Source of the DNA: Nothopassalora personata
Taxonomy: Eukaryota > Ascomycota > Dothideomycetes > Mycosphaerellales > Mycosphaerellaceae
NCBI GenBank assembly: GCA_033816765.1
Contig: CM066287.1
Coordinates: 2,356,001-2,420,000, forward strand
Direction: 5' to 3'
Length of the DNA: 64,000 nucleotides
Below are positions 62,683-64,000 of the stretch, piece after piece (position 1 is the first letter of the stretch; every line of letters starts with the position of its first letter). The position numbers and the translations under genes were made by a program. The notes beneath the pieces are model-generated. The model made no database searches. It was not told the origin of the DNA and saw nothing but the letters and a program-made list of their open reading frames with translations.

Positions 62683-64000
62683 GCGTAGTCTCGAGGAGGC
62701 CAGAGCATGCTGGCCGGAGCTACAGCGCCAAGCTACCCTGCGTGATCTCAAAGATGCCGTTCGTCTAGATGCGAGCTCCTCACTCGCGACCAGCGGACTA
62801 CGCTCCGCCTGTTGGAAGGCTTTTCTGCTTTTCGACAGCGTTGATGTGGCGGAATGGCAGAAGACTCTTGCAGCCTCCCGCTCAGCGTACAACTCGCTCA
62901 AATCGCACTTCTTTCGATACATCGATAACCCAGATGATGTCGGCACGGGCGATCCCCTGAATCAGGAGACAGAGGTAAGGTCAAGATCGCACTCGTATCG
63001 CGTGTAGCGTCTGTCTGACGATAGCTAAGGTGTGAAAGACTTCCCCATGGTCCCGTGTCCACAAGGATGAAGAACTTCGAGCTGAGATTCTACAAGACGT
63101 TGAGCGTTGCATGCCCGAATCAGCCTATTTCCGTCAACCCGAAACGCAAAGAACGCTTACAGACACACTTTTCGTGTTTTGTAAGCTCAATCCAGATGTC
63201 AGCTACCGGCAAGGCATGCATGAAATCGCCGCGCCTATACTCTGGGTGGTCGAAAATGACGCGGTCGATATTGGAGAAAGCAGCAAGACCCTTGGCGAAG
63301 ACAGTACTATCAAAGCTCTCTTCGATGCTGACCACATAGAACAGTAAGTAAAGAGAAGGATGCTAGGTATTTTAACATGTCTAAGACATCTGCTGACATT
63401 GTGTCCTTCGCTTCTAGTGACACATTCGCACTGTTTGGTCAAGTCATGCAAAGTGCAAAGACGTTCGTGAGTCCCTGTCCATGCCGACCACTTCGAAGCC
63501 AAGCTGATAGTTTAGTATCTGTCTGAAGGCCCGACCTCGATAGCCTCCAGAAGTCGCCATATCTTCAATGACCTTCTACCGCAGGTTGATCCTGATCTGG
63601 TTAAGCATCTGGAGGGTCTTGACATTGTTCCTCAGGTGTTCCTCATCCGTTGGATTCGCCTTCTGTTCGGCCGAGAATTTGAATTCGAGGATGTGCTTGC
63701 CCTGTGGGACTTGATCTTTGCAGAAGACAACACTCTGGAGATCGTCGACTATGTTTGCCTGGCCATGCTTCTACGTATACGTTGGCACTTGCTGGATGCC
63801 GACTACAATAACGCCTTAGGGCTTCTGCTCAAGTATCCAGTGCAGGATAAAGAGTTTCCAGCGCAAACTCTGGGACTCGATGCTCTGTACCTGAAGTCTC
63901 ATCTGACAAAGGATGGAGGCAGCTACCTGGTATTGAAGTACACAGGCCGTCCTTTGGTCTCTGGAAGACCAAGCACGCCGCCCGCTCTTCAGAGAAATAT
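62681..64000 (+). CDS. TBC-domain Rab GTPase-activating protein, TBC1D5-like, 3' end missing
   Basis: Four exons are visible: 62681-62974, 63039-63343, 63418-63466 and 63516 to the window end; introns are 64, 74 and 49 bp. The joins give NQETETSPWSRVHKDEELR, ADHIEHDTFALFGQ and SAKTFYLSEGPTS. At least 377 residues are present and the frame is still open at 64000. The TBC catalytic fingers are intact: Arg in EILQDVERCMPE (IxxDxxR) and Gln in SYRQGMHEIAAPILWV (YxQ). RIRLLFGREFEFEDVLALWD is the later conserved TBC block. The order of elements and the short N-terminus before the domain resemble TBC1D5, which inactivates Rab7 in endosome-to-Golgi retrieval and autophagy in animals; the target here is inferred. 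Confidence 0.88.

Noticed and set aside
1..64000. CRISPR arrays, bacterial operons, ribosome-binding sites, riboswitches
   Set aside because: The window is eukaryotic with spliceosomal introns; no spaced direct repeats were seen.

Overview
The window is nuclear DNA of a filamentous ascomycete. Genes are dense and lie on both strands, introns are short (46 to about 200 bp, mostly GTRNGT...CTRAY...YAG), and the gene set includes several fungus-specific families (tunnel-type RNA triphosphatase, HET domain, class I hydrophobin, fungal rhodopsin-like membrane protein, SUKH/SMI1, probable DUF5321). A 600-bp TpA-saturated island looks like repeat-induced point mutation (RIP). Codon style and protein similarity suggest Dothideomycetes, perhaps Capnodiales or Mycosphaerellales, but the sequence alone does not settle this. 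I saw no tRNA, rRNA, CRISPR array or intact transposon.

0-12 kb: the 3' part of a PhoD-like phosphatase, nucleoporin Nup53, a Tho1/SARNP-like SAP protein, then three adjacent fatty-acid genes: an AMP-binding acyl-CoA synthetase, an acyl-CoA oxidase and an enoyl-CoA hydratase/isomerase. All three proteins end in a peroxisomal targeting tripeptide (AKL, AKL, AKI), and both promoter regions contain the fatty-acid-response hexamer CCTCGG. About 1.8 kb without a clear gene follows, then a small mitochondrial-type membrane protein.

12-30 kb: a 2052-residue separase in one exon, the mRNA-capping RNA 5'-triphosphatase with a very long disordered N-terminus, and proteasome subunit Rpn2 with a GC-AG intron. 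Next come the RIP-like AT island and a seven-helix rhodopsin-like membrane protein whose 3' end has a reading-frame conflict.

30-47.7 kb: a compact housekeeping block with MSH5, EMC5, eEF1B-beta, HSP78, signal peptide peptidase, TYW3, a SUKH-domain protein, an unrecognised charged protein and a plasma-membrane syntaxin.

47.7-64 kb: a sparser accessory-like stretch with a HET-domain relic carrying two in-frame stops, an NmrA-like protein, a secreted multicopper oxidase, an acyltransferase-like relic, a class I hydrophobin rebuilt from three small exons, biotin synthase BIO2, and the 5' part of a TBC (Rab-GAP) gene running off the end. Between these genes are 2-3 kb gaps where I see no convincing gene.

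Exon boundaries were derived by hand from splice signals, reading phase and recalled family conservation. No alignment, transcript or database check was possible.
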